From contig NZ_JAPDRH010000003.1 of assembly GCF_040706555.1 (NCBI RefSeq), positions 372,001-436,000 of the forward strand: DNA of 64,000 nucleotides. Direction: 5' to 3'. Positions 33,578-42,767 of the stretch are shown here, in pieces (the first letter of the stretch is position 1; the number at the start of each line of letters is the position of its first letter). The notes under the pieces are model-generated. The model ran no database searches. It had not been told where the DNA came from and saw nothing but the letters and a program-made list of their open reading frames with translations. A program made the translations under genes and the position numbers. The stretch is from Lentisalinibacter salinarum. GTDB lineage: Bacteria; Pseudomonadota; Gammaproteobacteria; Steroidobacterales; Woeseiaceae.

Positions 33578-34777
33578 GTGAAAGAAGCGTTTCTGGCATC
33601 GCTGTCCGAAGCGACCGAGGAGCTGAAGGAAAAGGGCCTGTACAAGGAGGAACGGGTCATCGCCGGGCCCCAGCAGGCCGAGATCGACGTGCGCGAGGAC
33701 GGCGACACGCGCCACGTCATCAATTTCTGCGCCAACAACTACCTGGGGCTGGCGAACCATCCGCAGATCGTCGCCGCGGCCCGCCGCGCCATCGACGAGC
33801 ACGGCTACGGCATGGCGTCGGTGCGCTTCATCTGCGGGACCCAGACGGTGCACAAGGAGCTGGAGGGCCGTATCAGCGATTTCCTGGGTACCGAGGACAC
33901 GATCCTCTACCCGTCCTGTTTCGACGCCAACGGCGGCCTGTTCGAGACCCTGCTGGGGCCGGAGGACGCCGTCATCAGCGACGAGCTGAATCACGCCAGC
34001 ATCATCGACGGCGTCCGTCTGTGCAAGGCGCAGCGCTACCGTTACCGGCACGACGACATGGCGGACCTGGAGGAGCAGCTGCGAGCCGCGAAGGACGCGC
34101 GCGTGCGCCTGATCGCCACCGACGGCGTGTTCTCCATGGACGGCACCATCGCGGATCTGCAGCGCATCTGCGATCTCGCCGATCAATACCAGGCGCTGGT
34201 GATGATCGACGACTGCCACGCCACCGGTTTCCTCGGCCGCGAGGGCCGCGGCACCCACGAGTACCGCGACGTGATGGGCCGGGTGGACATCATCACCAGC
34301 ACGCTGGGCAAGGCCCTGGGCGGCGCCTCCGGCGGCTTCACGGCCGGGCGCAGGGAGATCGTGGCCTGGCTGCGGCAGCGCTCACGCCCCTATCTCTTCT
34401 CGAACACCCTGGCGCCGGTCATCGCGGCCGCCTCCATCGAGGTGGTGAATCTGCTCGAGTCCGACAGCGGGCTGCGCGAGAAGCTCGCCGCGAACGCGGA
34501 GTATTTCCGCAGCCGCATGGAGGCGCTCGGCTTCGACCTGCTGCCGGGCGAGCACCCCATCATCCCCGTGATGCTGGGCGACGCGCGCCTGGCCGGGCAG
34601 ATGGCCGACCGGTTGCTGGAGCACGGTATCTACGTGATCGGCTTCTCCTATCCGGTGGTGCCCCACGGCAAGGCGCGCATCCGCACGCAGATGTCCGCCG
34701 GACACGACCGGGAACACCTCGACCGGGCCATCGACGCGTTCGCGGCCGTGGGCCGGGAACTCGGCGTCATCAGCTGA
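33578..34777 (+). CDS. kbl: Glycine C-acetyltransferase (2-amino-3-ketobutyrate CoA ligase)
   Basis: PLP enzyme that splits 2-amino-3-ketobutyrate with CoA into glycine and acetyl-CoA, second step of threonine catabolism. It is highly similar to E. coli Kbl across VINFCANNYLGLANHP, SVRFICGTQ and SSCFDANGG-like blocks. The PLP lysine lies in TLGKALGGASGG. An ATG at 33572 is only one base from AAGGAG, whereas the GTG at 33578 is seven bases away and gives 399 residues (E. coli 398), so it is preferred. It forms an operon with tdh 13 bp downstream. Confidence 0.96.
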   Translation: MKEAFLASLSEATEELKEKGLYKEERVIAGPQQAEIDVREDGDTRHVINFCANNYLGLANHPQIVAAARRAIDEHGYGMASVRFICGTQTVHKELEGRISDFLGTEDTILYPSCFDANGGLFETLLGPEDAVISDELNHASIIDGVRLCKAQRYRYRHDDMADLEEQLRAAKDARVRLIATDGVFSMDGTIADLQRICDLADQYQALVMIDDCHATGFLGREGRGTHEYRDVMGRVDIITSTLGKALGGASGGFTAGRREIVAWLRQRSRPYLFSNTLAPVIAAASIEVVNLLESDSGLREKLAANAEYFRSRMEALGFDLLPGEHPIIPVMLGDARLAGQMADRLLEHGIYVIGFSYPVVPHGKARIRTQMSAGHDREHLDRAIDAFAAVGRELGVIS

Positions 34778-34790
34778 CAGCGGAGGCCTC

Positions 34791-35819
34791 ATGAAAGCAC
34801 TGGTGAAGAAACTGGCCGAACCCGGCATCTGGCTCGAAGACATCCCGGAGCCCGAGGTCGGCCACAACGACGTCCTGATCGAGGTATCCAGGACCGCGAT
34901 CTGCGGCACGGATATCCACATCTACCAATGGGACGACTGGGCGAAGAAAACCATCCCGGTGCCCATGGCCGTAGGACACGAATTCTGCGGCCGCATCGTC
35001 GAGGTGGGCAGCGAGGTGCGCGGCCTGGAACCGGGCGACCGGGTCTCCGCCGAAGGCCACATCACCTGCGGCGTGTGCCGCAACTGCCGTGCCGGCCGGC
35101 GTCACCTGTGCATCAACACCGTGGGGGTGGGCGTGAACCGCCCCGGCGCCTTCGCCGAGTACATCTCGGTACCCGCCTTCAACGTCTTCAAGCTGCCCGA
35201 GGCCATCACGGACGACATGGCGGCCATCCTCGACCCGCTGGGCAACGCCACCCACACCGCCCTCTCCTTCGACCTCGTGGGCGAGGACGTCATCATCACC
35301 GGCGCGGGCCCGATAGGCATCATGGCGGTAGCCATCTGCCGCTATGCGGGCGCCCGCCACGTGGTAATCACCGACGTGAACGACTATCGGCTCGACCTGG
35401 CGCGGCAGATGGGCGCCTCCATGACGCTGAACGTCACGCGGGATTCCATCGACGACGCCATGCAGGCGCTGGGCATGACCGAGGGCTTCGACGTCGGCAT
35501 GGAGATGTCCGGGCAGCCTTCGGCGCTACGGGAGTTGCTGCGCGTCATGCACCACGGCGGCCGCGTGGCGCTGCTGGGCATTCCGCCCGAGGACACCGCC
35601 ATCGACTGGAACCAGATCATCTTCAAGGGCCTGATGGTGAAGGGCATCTACGGCCGCGAGATGTTCGAGACCTGGTACAAGATGTCGAGCATGCTGCAGA
35701 GCGGACTCGACGTGAGGCCAATCATCACGCATCACTTCCCCCTCGCCGACTACGGCGAGGCCTTCGAGACGATGTCGTCCGGCCAGTCCGGCAAGGTCGT
35801 GCTGGACTGGCACGCCTGA
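34791..35819 (+). CDS. tdh: L-threonine 3-dehydrogenase
   Basis: A 342-residue zinc alcohol dehydrogenase family enzyme that oxidises threonine to 2-amino-3-ketobutyrate. The catalytic zinc region reads AICGTDIHIYQWDDW and GHEFCG, the structural zinc cysteines are in CGVCRNCRAGRRHLC, and the NAD motif is ITGAGPIGIMAVAI. Length and sequence match E. coli Tdh (341). It is transcribed with kbl. Confidence 0.97.
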   Translation: MKALVKKLAEPGIWLEDIPEPEVGHNDVLIEVSRTAICGTDIHIYQWDDWAKKTIPVPMAVGHEFCGRIVEVGSEVRGLEPGDRVSAEGHITCGVCRNCRAGRRHLCINTVGVGVNRPGAFAEYISVPAFNVFKLPEAITDDMAAILDPLGNATHTALSFDLVGEDVIITGAGPIGIMAVAICRYAGARHVVITDVNDYRLDLARQMGASMTLNVTRDSIDDAMQALGMTEGFDVGMEMSGQPSALRELLRVMHHGGRVALLGIPPEDTAIDWNQIIFKGLMVKGIYGREMFETWYKMSSMLQSGLDVRPIITHHFPLADYGEAFETMSSGQSGKVVLDWHA

Positions 35820-35823
35820 GGCC

Positions 35824-35856
35824 CGGCCCCGCCGGCTGCCTCAGCAGGCGGGGCCG
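35824..35856. terminator. GC-rich terminator hairpin between tdh and sppA
   Basis: A perfect 10-bp stem, CGGCCCCGCC and GGCGGGGCCG, with a 13-base loop lies 4 bp after the tdh stop and before the converging sppA stop. The T-tract is short (TT), so its strength is uncertain. Confidence 0.6.
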
Positions 35857-35864
35857 TTCCCGGA

Positions 35865-37739
35865 CTAGCGCAGGATGTCGCAGAAGCAGTCCGCGTACGT
35901 CCCGCGGCGGTCGTTGAACCGGGCGATGCCGCGCCACGCGTCCTCCACCGCGGTCACCAGCGGCGCCAGCGGCGAGCCGCGACCGGCGAAGCCGGTCGCG
36001 GCCACCCCCGCCACCGTCGGACCGATGCGCGAGTTCAGCAGCTGCAGCAGGAACTCCTGACCCGGCGTCAGCGGCCGCTCCACGTATTTCACACCGTACT
36101 CGCCCTCCGCCAGGCCGGCACGCTCCGCCGCCGCATCGATGGCATCGTCCAGGTCGCCGAAACGGTCGATCAGCCCGAACTCCAGCGCGTCCTGGCCGGT
36201 CCAGACCCGTCCCTCGGCGATATCGCCGACCGTCTCGCGTTCCAGGCCGCGCTGCTCGGCGACACCGTCGACGAAGTCCCGATAGGTCGTATCCACCGTG
36301 ATTTCGATCGTGCGCCGGAGCGTCTCGTCCAAGGCACGGTCCGGGCGCAGCGCGCCGGCCAGCGCCGTCGTACCCACTCCGTCCGTATTGATGCCCACCT
36401 TCTCCAGCGTGCGCTGGAATGTGGGGAACATGCCCACGACGCCGATGGAGCCCGTGATGGTCGTGGGGTGCGCCAGAATCTCGTCGCCCGCGGTCGATAT
36501 CCAGTAGCCGGCCGAGGCAGCCACACTGCTCATGGAGACGATCACCGGCCGCTCCGTGGCCTTGAAGGCCTGGATTTCGTCGAAGATAAGCTCGGAAGCG
36601 AACGTGCTGCCGCCGCCGCTGTCGACGCGCAGCACCAGCGCCTTCACCGACTCATCCTCTATGGCCCTGCGGATCAGGTTGCTGGTGGACTCGCCGCCGA
36701 TGTTGCCGGCCGGCGCATCGCCTTCCACCACCGGGCCGGCCGCGACAACCACCGCCACGTTGCTCGCACCCGTCTCGTCACCGCGCAGCAGCCGCTGGCC
36801 GTCCAGATAGGCATCCATGCCGATGGAGCGGTAACTGCGTTCCTGTCCGCCGTTGGCGCCGGCGATGCCGATCATGTGCTCGCGGAACTCGGCTCGGGTG
36901 GTTACCCGGTCGGCCAGGCCGAGCCGGACGGCCATGTCCGAGAAACGTCCGTTGCTCGCCTCCAGCTCCTCGGGCAGGTTGTCGATGCCGGCCTGCAGCC
37001 GGGCGGCGTCGAGGCCCCGGGCGGCGGACACGCCGCCGAGCCAGGCCTGCCACAGCTGGTCGAGCAGATCCCGGTTGGCCGTCTTCGCGGCCTCCGACAT
37101 GTCGTTGCGGGTAAAGGGCTCGGCAAAAGACTTGTAGGTGCCTGCGGTGAAGACGTTCCAGTCGATGCCGAGCTTTTCGATGGCATCGCGGAAGTAGTTG
37201 CGGTAGATACCGTAGCCCTGCAGGAACACCACGCCCTGATCCTGCAGCCACACCTCGTCGGCGTGGGCGGCGATGTAGTAGCCCGCCTGGGTGTAGGCGT
37301 TGCCCATGGCGATCACGGGCTTGCCGGAAGCCTTGAACGTCTCGATGGCGTTCGCGACCGCCTGCAGCTTGGTCAGCCCGCCGCCCAGGAACGCGTCCAG
37401 CTCGAGCACCACCGCCGGTATGCGGTCGTCCTCCGCGGCCCACGCCAGGGCTTCCTGTACGTCACGGAGCCGGGTCTGGCCGACGCCATCGCCCATGGCC
37501 TCGGCAAGGGCGCGGTCGACCGGGTTGCCCTCGAACTCCTCCACCAGGTAGCCCTCCGGCGCGATCACCAGCGCCGCCTTGCGCGGCAGCTCGGCCACCG
37601 GCGGCGACAGGGCCGCGACCACGAGCGCGAACAGGAACAGCAGCACCAGCAGATGCAGGATCTTGCGGATGCCGTCCAGTCCGCGCCACAGGGCACGCAG
37701 GACTCTCATCAGGGCTTTTCCCAGGGCCATGCTTTTCAC
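35865..37739 (-). CDS. sppA: Signal peptide peptidase SppA, 67-kDa type
   Basis: A 624-residue inner-membrane serine protease that degrades cleaved signal peptides. One N-terminal transmembrane segment (about 26-45) is followed by two S49 domains. The catalytic lysine is K203 in GTYKSFAEPF, and the nucleophile is S409 in SSVAASAGYW; E. coli uses K209 and S409. The GSIGVVGMFP block is conserved. The gene is transcribed toward tdh and separated from the TRAP genes by 71 bp. Confidence 0.96.
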   Translation of the reverse strand: MKSMALGKALMRVLRALWRGLDGIRKILHLLVLLFLFALVVAALSPPVAELPRKAALVIAPEGYLVEEFEGNPVDRALAEAMGDGVGQTRLRDVQEALAWAAEDDRIPAVVLELDAFLGGGLTKLQAVANAIETFKASGKPVIAMGNAYTQAGYYIAAHADEVWLQDQGVVFLQGYGIYRNYFRDAIEKLGIDWNVFTAGTYKSFAEPFTRNDMSEAAKTANRDLLDQLWQAWLGGVSAARGLDAARLQAGIDNLPEELEASNGRFSDMAVRLGLADRVTTRAEFREHMIGIAGANGGQERSYRSIGMDAYLDGQRLLRGDETGASNVAVVVAAGPVVEGDAPAGNIGGESTSNLIRRAIEDESVKALVLRVDSGGGSTFASELIFDEIQAFKATERPVIVSMSSVAASAGYWISTAGDEILAHPTTITGSIGVVGMFPTFQRTLEKVGINTDGVGTTALAGALRPDRALDETLRRTIEITVDTTYRDFVDGVAEQRGLERETVGDIAEGRVWTGQDALEFGLIDRFGDLDDAIDAAAERAGLAEGEYGVKYVERPLTPGQEFLLQLLNSRIGPTVAGVAATGFAGRGSPLAPLVTAVEDAWRGIARFNDRRGTYADCFCDILR

Positions 37740-37810
37740 TCCTCGTCCGGCGCGCCTGCGCCGTAGTATCGAATCCGGTCAATGGCGCCGGCGCCGCCGG
37801 CAGGCCGCGC

Positions 37811-39073
37811 TCAGACGCCCGGCAGCAGCCACAGGGACAGCGCCGGCACGTAGGTGATGATGATGACCGAGATCAGCAGAATCAACAGAAACGGCAGCGT
37901 CGCCAGATAGACGCGGACGATAGGCTCCTCGAAGCGGTAACTGGCGATGAACAGATTGAGGCCTACCGGTGGCGTCAGATAGCCCAGCTGCATCGCGGCC
38001 AGGAAGATGATACCGAGATGGATCGGGTGGATGTCGTACTGCGCGGCGACAGGCAGAATCAGGGGAACCACCAGCACCAGCGCGGAGAAGATATCCAGTA
38101 TGGCACCCAGGATCAGCAGGAACACGAGCAGGAGCAGCAGGAAGGTGAGCGGCCCGCTCACGAACTGCTCGACGACCGCGAGCAGCTTCTGGGGCACGCC
38201 GGCATCGATCATGATGTTGGTCGAGGCCAGCGAGACGCCGAGGATGACCAGGATACCGCCCACCAGCAGCATGGACTCGCGCATGATCCGGGGCAGCTCG
38301 CGCAGCGGGATCTCCCGCAGCATGAAGACCTCGACGAATACCACGTAGAGCGCCGTGACCGCGGCCGCCTCCGAGACGCCGATGAGTCCGGAGTAGATGC
38401 CGCCGAGCACCACGACCGGCAGCGGTATCTCCCAGGCGGACTCGCGAACGGCACCTGCCACCTCCCGCCACGAGAACTCCGACAGCGGCTGTCGCTGACG
38501 GCGGTTCACCCACAGGCTCCAGCCCGAGAGCATGATCAGCATCAGCAGGCCGGGCAGCACGCCGGCCCGGAACAGCTCGTCGATCGACTGCTGGGCGACG
38601 ACGCCGTACAGGATCAGCGGCAGCGACGGCGCGAACAGCAGGCCCAGGCTGCCGGCGCTGGTGACCAGGCCCAGGTTGAAGCGCTCCGGATAGCCGGCCT
38701 GAGTCAGCGCTGGATACAGGATGGCGCCCAGCGCGATGATGGTGACGCCCGAGGCGCCCGTGAATGCCGTGAAGAACGCGCAGGCCGCCAGAGAGACGAT
38801 GGCGAGCCCGCCGGGCATCCAGCCCAGCAGGGCGCGCGTGATGCGCACCAGCCGGCGTGGCGCGCCGCTCTCGCTCAGCACGAAACCCGCGAACGTGAAC
38901 AACGGTATCGCCAGCAGGAACGGCATCGTGCCGACGCTGAAGAACTCGATGGCCACGGCCGAGAGATCGATATCCGCCTGGTAATAGCCCCACATGGCGC
39001 TCGCGGCGATGACCGCGAACAGGGGCGCGCCGAGCAGCGCCAGCAGGAGCAGTACGATACCGAACAGGATCAT
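37811..39073 (-). CDS. dctM: TRAP transporter large membrane subunit (DctM type)
   Basis: A 420-residue inner-membrane protein with about 12 hydrophobic segments, the ion-coupled transport subunit of a TRAP system. Typical blocks are FTAFTGASGVTIIALGAIL, GSLGLLFAPSLPLILYG and QLGYLTPPVGLNLFIAS. The ATG at 39073 overlaps the dctQ stop (ATGA); longer readings upstream overlap dctQ. The transport partners are the next two genes. Confidence 0.94.
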   Translation of the reverse strand: MILFGIVLLLLALLGAPLFAVIAASAMWGYYQADIDLSAVAIEFFSVGTMPFLLAIPLFTFAGFVLSESGAPRRLVRITRALLGWMPGGLAIVSLAACAFFTAFTGASGVTIIALGAILYPALTQAGYPERFNLGLVTSAGSLGLLFAPSLPLILYGVVAQQSIDELFRAGVLPGLLMLIMLSGWSLWVNRRQRQPLSEFSWREVAGAVRESAWEIPLPVVVLGGIYSGLIGVSEAAAVTALYVVFVEVFMLREIPLRELPRIMRESMLLVGGILVILGVSLASTNIMIDAGVPQKLLAVVEQFVSGPLTFLLLLLVFLLILGAILDIFSALVLVVPLILPVAAQYDIHPIHLGIIFLAAMQLGYLTPPVGLNLFIASYRFEEPIVRVYLATLPFLLILLISVIIITYVPALSLWLLPGV

Positions 39074-39603
39074 CACGGCTCCCGGTAACGCAGGCGGTTG
39101 CCGAGACGCACGGCGCTCGAGCCGGTGAACAGCAGATAGCGCCAGGCCATCAGCCCGAAGGCGATCGGCATGACGATCTGGAACCACCAGGCCGGCAGCC
39201 CGCCGACCAGCTGGTCGCCGAACTCCCATGCCGTGTAGACGAAACGGCCGGAATGCCAGGCCAGCAGGGCGCAGACCGCCGCGGTGAAGGCATTGACCAC
39301 CAGTTCGGAGATCAGGCGCAGCCCGGGCGAGAGGAACCGTGACACGACGTCGATGCTGATGTGCTTGTCCGCCCGGCTGGCCGCGACCGCACCGAACAGG
39401 GCCACCCAGAGCACCATCAGCTTCAGCACCTCATCGGCCCAGATGAAGCTGAAGTCGAAGGCATTGCGGATGATGATCTGGGTGGTGGCCAGCAGGATCA
39501 TGGCCGACAGCAGCACGATGAGGACCATGTCCTCCAGCAGCCGGCCTGCACGCTCCAGGCGCTCGCTCAGGCGCCCGCCGAGACGCCCGGGCGCCTCGGT
39601 CAC
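39073..39603 (-). CDS. dctQ: TRAP transporter small membrane subunit (DctQ type)
   Basis: A 176-residue protein with four hydrophobic segments, the small membrane subunit of the TRAP carrier. The family pattern of segment 2 to the loop is IWADEVLKLMVLWVALFGAV with a following charged stretch (ASRADKHISIDVV). Its start overlaps the dctP stop and its stop overlaps the dctM start, each by 4 bp or less. Confidence 0.92.
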   Translation of the reverse strand: MTEAPGRLGGRLSERLERAGRLLEDMVLIVLLSAMILLATTQIIIRNAFDFSFIWADEVLKLMVLWVALFGAVAASRADKHISIDVVSRFLSPGLRLISELVVNAFTAAVCALLAWHSGRFVYTAWEFGDQLVGGLPAWWFQIVMPIAFGLMAWRYLLFTGSSAVRLGNRLRYREP

Positions 39604-40643
39604 GGGCTGTCGCCGTCCGCCTGCGCCGCCGCAGCGGCCCGGGTCCGGTACTCCGCCAGCAGCGCCTGCACCTCATCCAGCAGCTCCGGCGAAAGGTAAC
39701 CCTCTTCCGCCAGGCTCCGGTTCGCGGCCATGACCGGCTCACGCCAGCGGTCGATGGCGCCGTCCACCGGCTCCACGAAGTCCACGCCGGTGTTGCCCAG
39801 CGCCGCCAGCGCCTGTTCGTTGTCGGCCTGATTGATGCGGTCGAAGTTCTCGTAGACGCGGTTCATGACTTCGTCGACGACCGCCTGATCGGCCTCGGAG
39901 AGGCGCGAGAACGCGCGCTTGTCGATGGCGAGATAGCCGAGCGTGTAGAGCAGCGGCAGCTCGGTCAGGTAGTCCACCTTGGTGTGCCACTGCAGCACCA
40001 GCACCGCCACGGGCGGCGAGGCGACGATGTCGATCAGGCCGGTCTGCAGGCCGGTCAGCACGTCGGTCACCGGCAGGGTGACCGGCGAGAGGTCCAGCGC
40101 CTCCATTGCCCGGTAGCTGATCTGGTCGCCCTCCGGCACCCAGACCTTCTTGCCCTTCAGGTCGTCCACCGAGCGTACCGGCGTGTTGGAGAGGAAACGG
40201 GCGAAGCCGCCTCCCGCGAAACCGAAGCTCACGAAGCCGGCCTCCTCGAGCCCGGCCTCGAGCTTCGGGTCGACGCGCTCGCGCACGTACTGCACCTCGG
40301 CATCGTTCTCGAACAGCAGCGGCAGGCCGTAGATGTTCAGGTCCGGATAGTACTGCTCCATGCTGTTGGCGGTGAAAACTCCGCCGTGCAGCTGGCCGAT
40401 GCGGATCTTGCGCAGCACCTTCTTGTCGTCGCCCATGACGCCGCCACCATAGAGCTTGATGTTCACCCGGCCGTCGGTGCGCTCGGCGATCTCTGCGGAC
40501 GCCGCCCGCATGTCCTTCATCCAGGTCGAACCCTCGGGGGCGATGGTGGCGATCTTCAGATCGACGGCGGAGGCCGGGGCGGCAACCAGCAGCAGCGCGA
40601 TGAGGGCGATGAGGACGACGATTCTGGCGTTCATGGCTTGCAT
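39600..40643 (-). CDS. dctP: TRAP substrate-binding protein (DctP type), TatT-associated
   Basis: A 347-residue periplasmic binding protein with a signal peptide ending at about ASA (residue 26). Family landmarks are IATIAPEGSTWMKDM and the hinge region FLSNTPVRSVDDLKG. In carboxylate-binding DctP proteins the motif after this reads roughly GxKxRVP, and its arginine clamps the substrate carboxylate. Here it reads GKKVWVPEGD, with W168 in place of arginine, so the ligand is probably not a simple carboxylate (inference). The TatT lipoprotein gene is directly upstream. An ATG three codons later (40634) is also possible. Confidence 0.9.
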   Translation of the reverse strand: MQAMNARIVVLIALIALLLVAAPASAVDLKIATIAPEGSTWMKDMRAASAEIAERTDGRVNIKLYGGGVMGDDKKVLRKIRIGQLHGGVFTANSMEQYYPDLNIYGLPLLFENDAEVQYVRERVDPKLEAGLEEAGFVSFGFAGGGFARFLSNTPVRSVDDLKGKKVWVPEGDQISYRAMEALDLSPVTLPVTDVLTGLQTGLIDIVASPPVAVLVLQWHTKVDYLTELPLLYTLGYLAIDKRAFSRLSEADQAVVDEVMNRVYENFDRINQADNEQALAALGNTGVDFVEPVDGAIDRWREPVMAANRSLAEEGYLSPELLDEVQALLAEYRTRAAAAAQADGDSP

Positions 40644-40677
40644 TCCCTGTGAGTAGCTCTTCGCTCGGAGTCCGGGC

Positions 40678-41553
40678 TCAGAAATACGCGTCGGCGCTCT
40701 GGAGCAGCACCTCGGCGTCGCGCTGGGCCAGCGTATTCGTGAGGGTGTAACCGGGCACCACGGGATCGGCCTCGAGCACCTCGTTCAGAAGGCGATCGTG
40801 CAGGTCCCGCTCGTAGAGCAGGCGCGCGTAGCCCCGGGCGTACTCCACCTTCACGGACAGATCCCTGCCCCCGGTGAGTTCGATGGCGCGCTCGAAATAG
40901 TTTCGCGCCAGCTCCGGTTCGCCGCCGAGAGACGGCGGACGGAGCGTCGCGAGGATGCCGAGATACGTATAGAGCTGTGCGTCGTACTCGCCGGCGTCCA
41001 GCTCGAGCAGGCGCTCCAGTACCGCCTCCATCCGGGGCAGCTCCGCCAGCGAGCTCCAGTCGTCGCTGTGCGCGCGGATGTAGGCCAGTGACGCAAGCGC
41101 ATAGCTGTAGAGCGCGTCGGCGTCGCCCGGCCTCAGGCCGGCCAGGGTCTCCTCGAAGGCGTCGTAATCCTGCTCTTCCCAGGTGCAGGCAGGCCGGTAT
41201 TCGATGCACAGGGAGCGCTCGCCGTAGGTGCGGGCGCGGTCGGTGAGGCGCCGGGCACGCTCCGGGTCGTCGGCGAACACCGCGCCGTAGGAGGCATAGA
41301 GCTCGGCGGCGGCCTGCAGCACGGCTGGATCATCCGGGTTGCCCTCCACCAGGCTGTCCAGCAGCAGCAGATAGGCCGGTGCTCCGTCCCGCACCGTCTC
41401 CGGATCCGTCTGGTTCAGCACGGCCGAACTCAGATTGTCGGCGAACCCGGACGCGGCAGAGGAGACCAGCGAGGCACAGCCGGTCGAGCCCAGGGCCGCC
41501 ACCAGGAGGGCGACGAGGCCCGCGCGGGTCTTGTTGCAGGAGCGTTCCGTCAT
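40678..41553 (-). CDS. TRAP-associated TPR lipoprotein (TatT family)
   Basis: A 291-residue lipoprotein with lipobox GSTGC (acylated C26) and helical repeats of TPR type through most of its length, such as LQAAAELYASYGAVFADDPERA and ALYSYALASLAYIRAH in part. It belongs to the TatT family first seen in Treponema pallidum (Tp0956), where a trimeric TPR lipoprotein pairs with a TRAP binding protein. It stands first in the TRAP cluster, 34 bp before dctP. It lies downstream of rplS but is separated by a hairpin. Confidence 0.88.
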   Translation of the reverse strand: MTERSCNKTRAGLVALLVAALGSTGCASLVSSAASGFADNLSSAVLNQTDPETVRDGAPAYLLLLDSLVEGNPDDPAVLQAAAELYASYGAVFADDPERARRLTDRARTYGERSLCIEYRPACTWEEQDYDAFEETLAGLRPGDADALYSYALASLAYIRAHSDDWSSLAELPRMEAVLERLLELDAGEYDAQLYTYLGILATLRPPSLGGEPELARNYFERAIELTGGRDLSVKVEYARGYARLLYERDLHDRLLNEVLEADPVVPGYTLTNTLAQRDAEVLLQSADAYF

Positions 41554-41560
41554 GTCAGCT

Positions 41561-41605
41561 GTGACCCCGGCCGGCAGGCTTCGTTCCTCCGGCAATCGGG
41601 GTCAC
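41561..41605. repeat. Long hairpin between rplS and the TatT gene
   Basis: An outer stem GTGACCCCG/CGGGGTCAC (41561-41569 with 41597-41605) encloses a second stem GCCGG/CCGGC (41570-41574 with 41589-41593). No T-tract follows on the minus strand, so it may be a Rho-type or attenuating structure, or a repeat unit. It separates the ribosomal operon from the TRAP genes. Confidence 0.6.
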
Positions 41606-41622
41606 GGGTCACGGCATCGCCG

Positions 41623-41967
41623 TCAGATCTTCTCGCGGATTCTGGCCGCCTTGCCCGTGCGTCCGCGCAGGTAGTACAGCTTGGCGCGGCGCACGTCGCC
41701 CTTGCGCTTGACGATGATGTCGCCGATGGAGGGGCTGTAGGTCTGGAAGACGCGCTCGACGCCCTCGCCATGAGACATCTTTCGCACCGTGAAGGACGAG
41801 TTCAGGCCACGGTTGCGCTTGGCGATCACCACGCCCTCGTAGGACTGGAGACGCTCCCGGTCGCCTTCCTTGACGCGCACCTGCACGGCTACCGTGTCGC
41901 CCGGGGCGAACTCGGGTATGTCGCGCTGCATCTGTTCCTGTTCCAAAGCGTCGATGACCTTGCTCAT
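41623..41967 (-). CDS. rplS: 50S ribosomal protein L19
   Basis: A 114-residue ribosomal protein located at the 30S-50S interface. The sequence has the standard blocks FAPGDTVAVQVRVKEGDRER, SYEGVVIAKRNRGLNSSF and the C-terminal RRAKLYYLRGRTGKAARI. It is the last gene of rpsP-rimM-trmD-rplS, 37 bp after trmD. Confidence 0.98.
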   Translation of the reverse strand: MSKVIDALEQEQMQRDIPEFAPGDTVAVQVRVKEGDRERLQSYEGVVIAKRNRGLNSSFTVRKMSHGEGVERVFQTYSPSIGDIIVKRKGDVRRAKLYYLRGRTGKAARIREKI

Positions 41968-42004
41968 GGCTTGTTCCTGCTGTCTCAGTCGAATGTTGAA
42001 CGTC

Positions 42005-42763
42005 TTACCCTATTCCGGCCGCGGCATCCCCTGCCTCGGCCTTGTATTCCTCGAGCAGCTCGCGCTCCTCGTCCGTCAGCTGCCTGTCGCGCAGCAGATC
42101 CGGCCGCCGCGCCCAGGTCCGGCCCAGCGACTGCTTCAGTCGCCAGCGGGCGATGGCCCGGTGGTCGCCCGAGGTGAGCACCGCCGGCACCGGTCGGCCG
42201 GCCACCACCTCCGGACGGGTGTAATGCGGGCAGTCGAGCAGTCCCGTCTCGAACGACTCCTGCACCGCAGACTCCGCATCGCCCAGCGTCCCCGGCAGCA
42301 GCCGCACCGTGGCGTCGATGACGGCCATGGCCGCGATCTCGCCGCCGCTGAGGACGAAGTCCCCGACCGAGACCTCCTCGTCGACGCCGACCTCGATCAG
42401 CCGCTCGTCGACACCCTCGTAGCGTCCGGCCAGCAGCACCAGGGCCGGAAGCGCTGAATACTGCCGCGCCAGGCCCTGGTCGAAGCGCCTGCCCTGGGGA
42501 CTCAGGTACACCACCCGGGCCCCGTCTCCGGTCCGTGCGCGGGCCGCGTCGATCGCGGCCGCGAGCGGGCCGAACTTCATCACCATGCCCGGGCCGCCAC
42601 CGTAGGGCCTGTCGTCCACCGTGCGGTGCACGTCCTCGGTGAAATCCCGCGGATTCACCGCGCCCAGCGATACCAGCCCGCTGTCGACGGCCCGACCGAC
42701 GACGCCGAAGCGACCGACGGTCAGAACCTCGTCAGGGAACAGGCTGACCACTTCGATGTGCAC
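42005..42763 (-). CDS. trmD: tRNA (guanine-37 N1)-methyltransferase
   Basis: A 252-residue SPOUT methyltransferase that modifies G37 and prevents +1 frameshifting. The knot region is clear in LAGRYEGVDERLIEVGVDE and SVGDFVLSGGEIAAM, and the start MHIEVVSLFPDEV is typical. It lies 4 bp after rimM on the same strand. Confidence 0.98.
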   Translation of the reverse strand: MHIEVVSLFPDEVLTVGRFGVVGRAVDSGLVSLGAVNPRDFTEDVHRTVDDRPYGGGPGMVMKFGPLAAAIDAARARTGDGARVVYLSPQGRRFDQGLARQYSALPALVLLAGRYEGVDERLIEVGVDEEVSVGDFVLSGGEIAAMAVIDATVRLLPGTLGDAESAVQESFETGLLDCPHYTRPEVVAGRPVPAVLTSGDHRAIARWRLKQSLGRTWARRPDLLRDRQLTDEERELLEEYKAEAGDAAAGIG

Positions 42764-42767
42764 GGGG

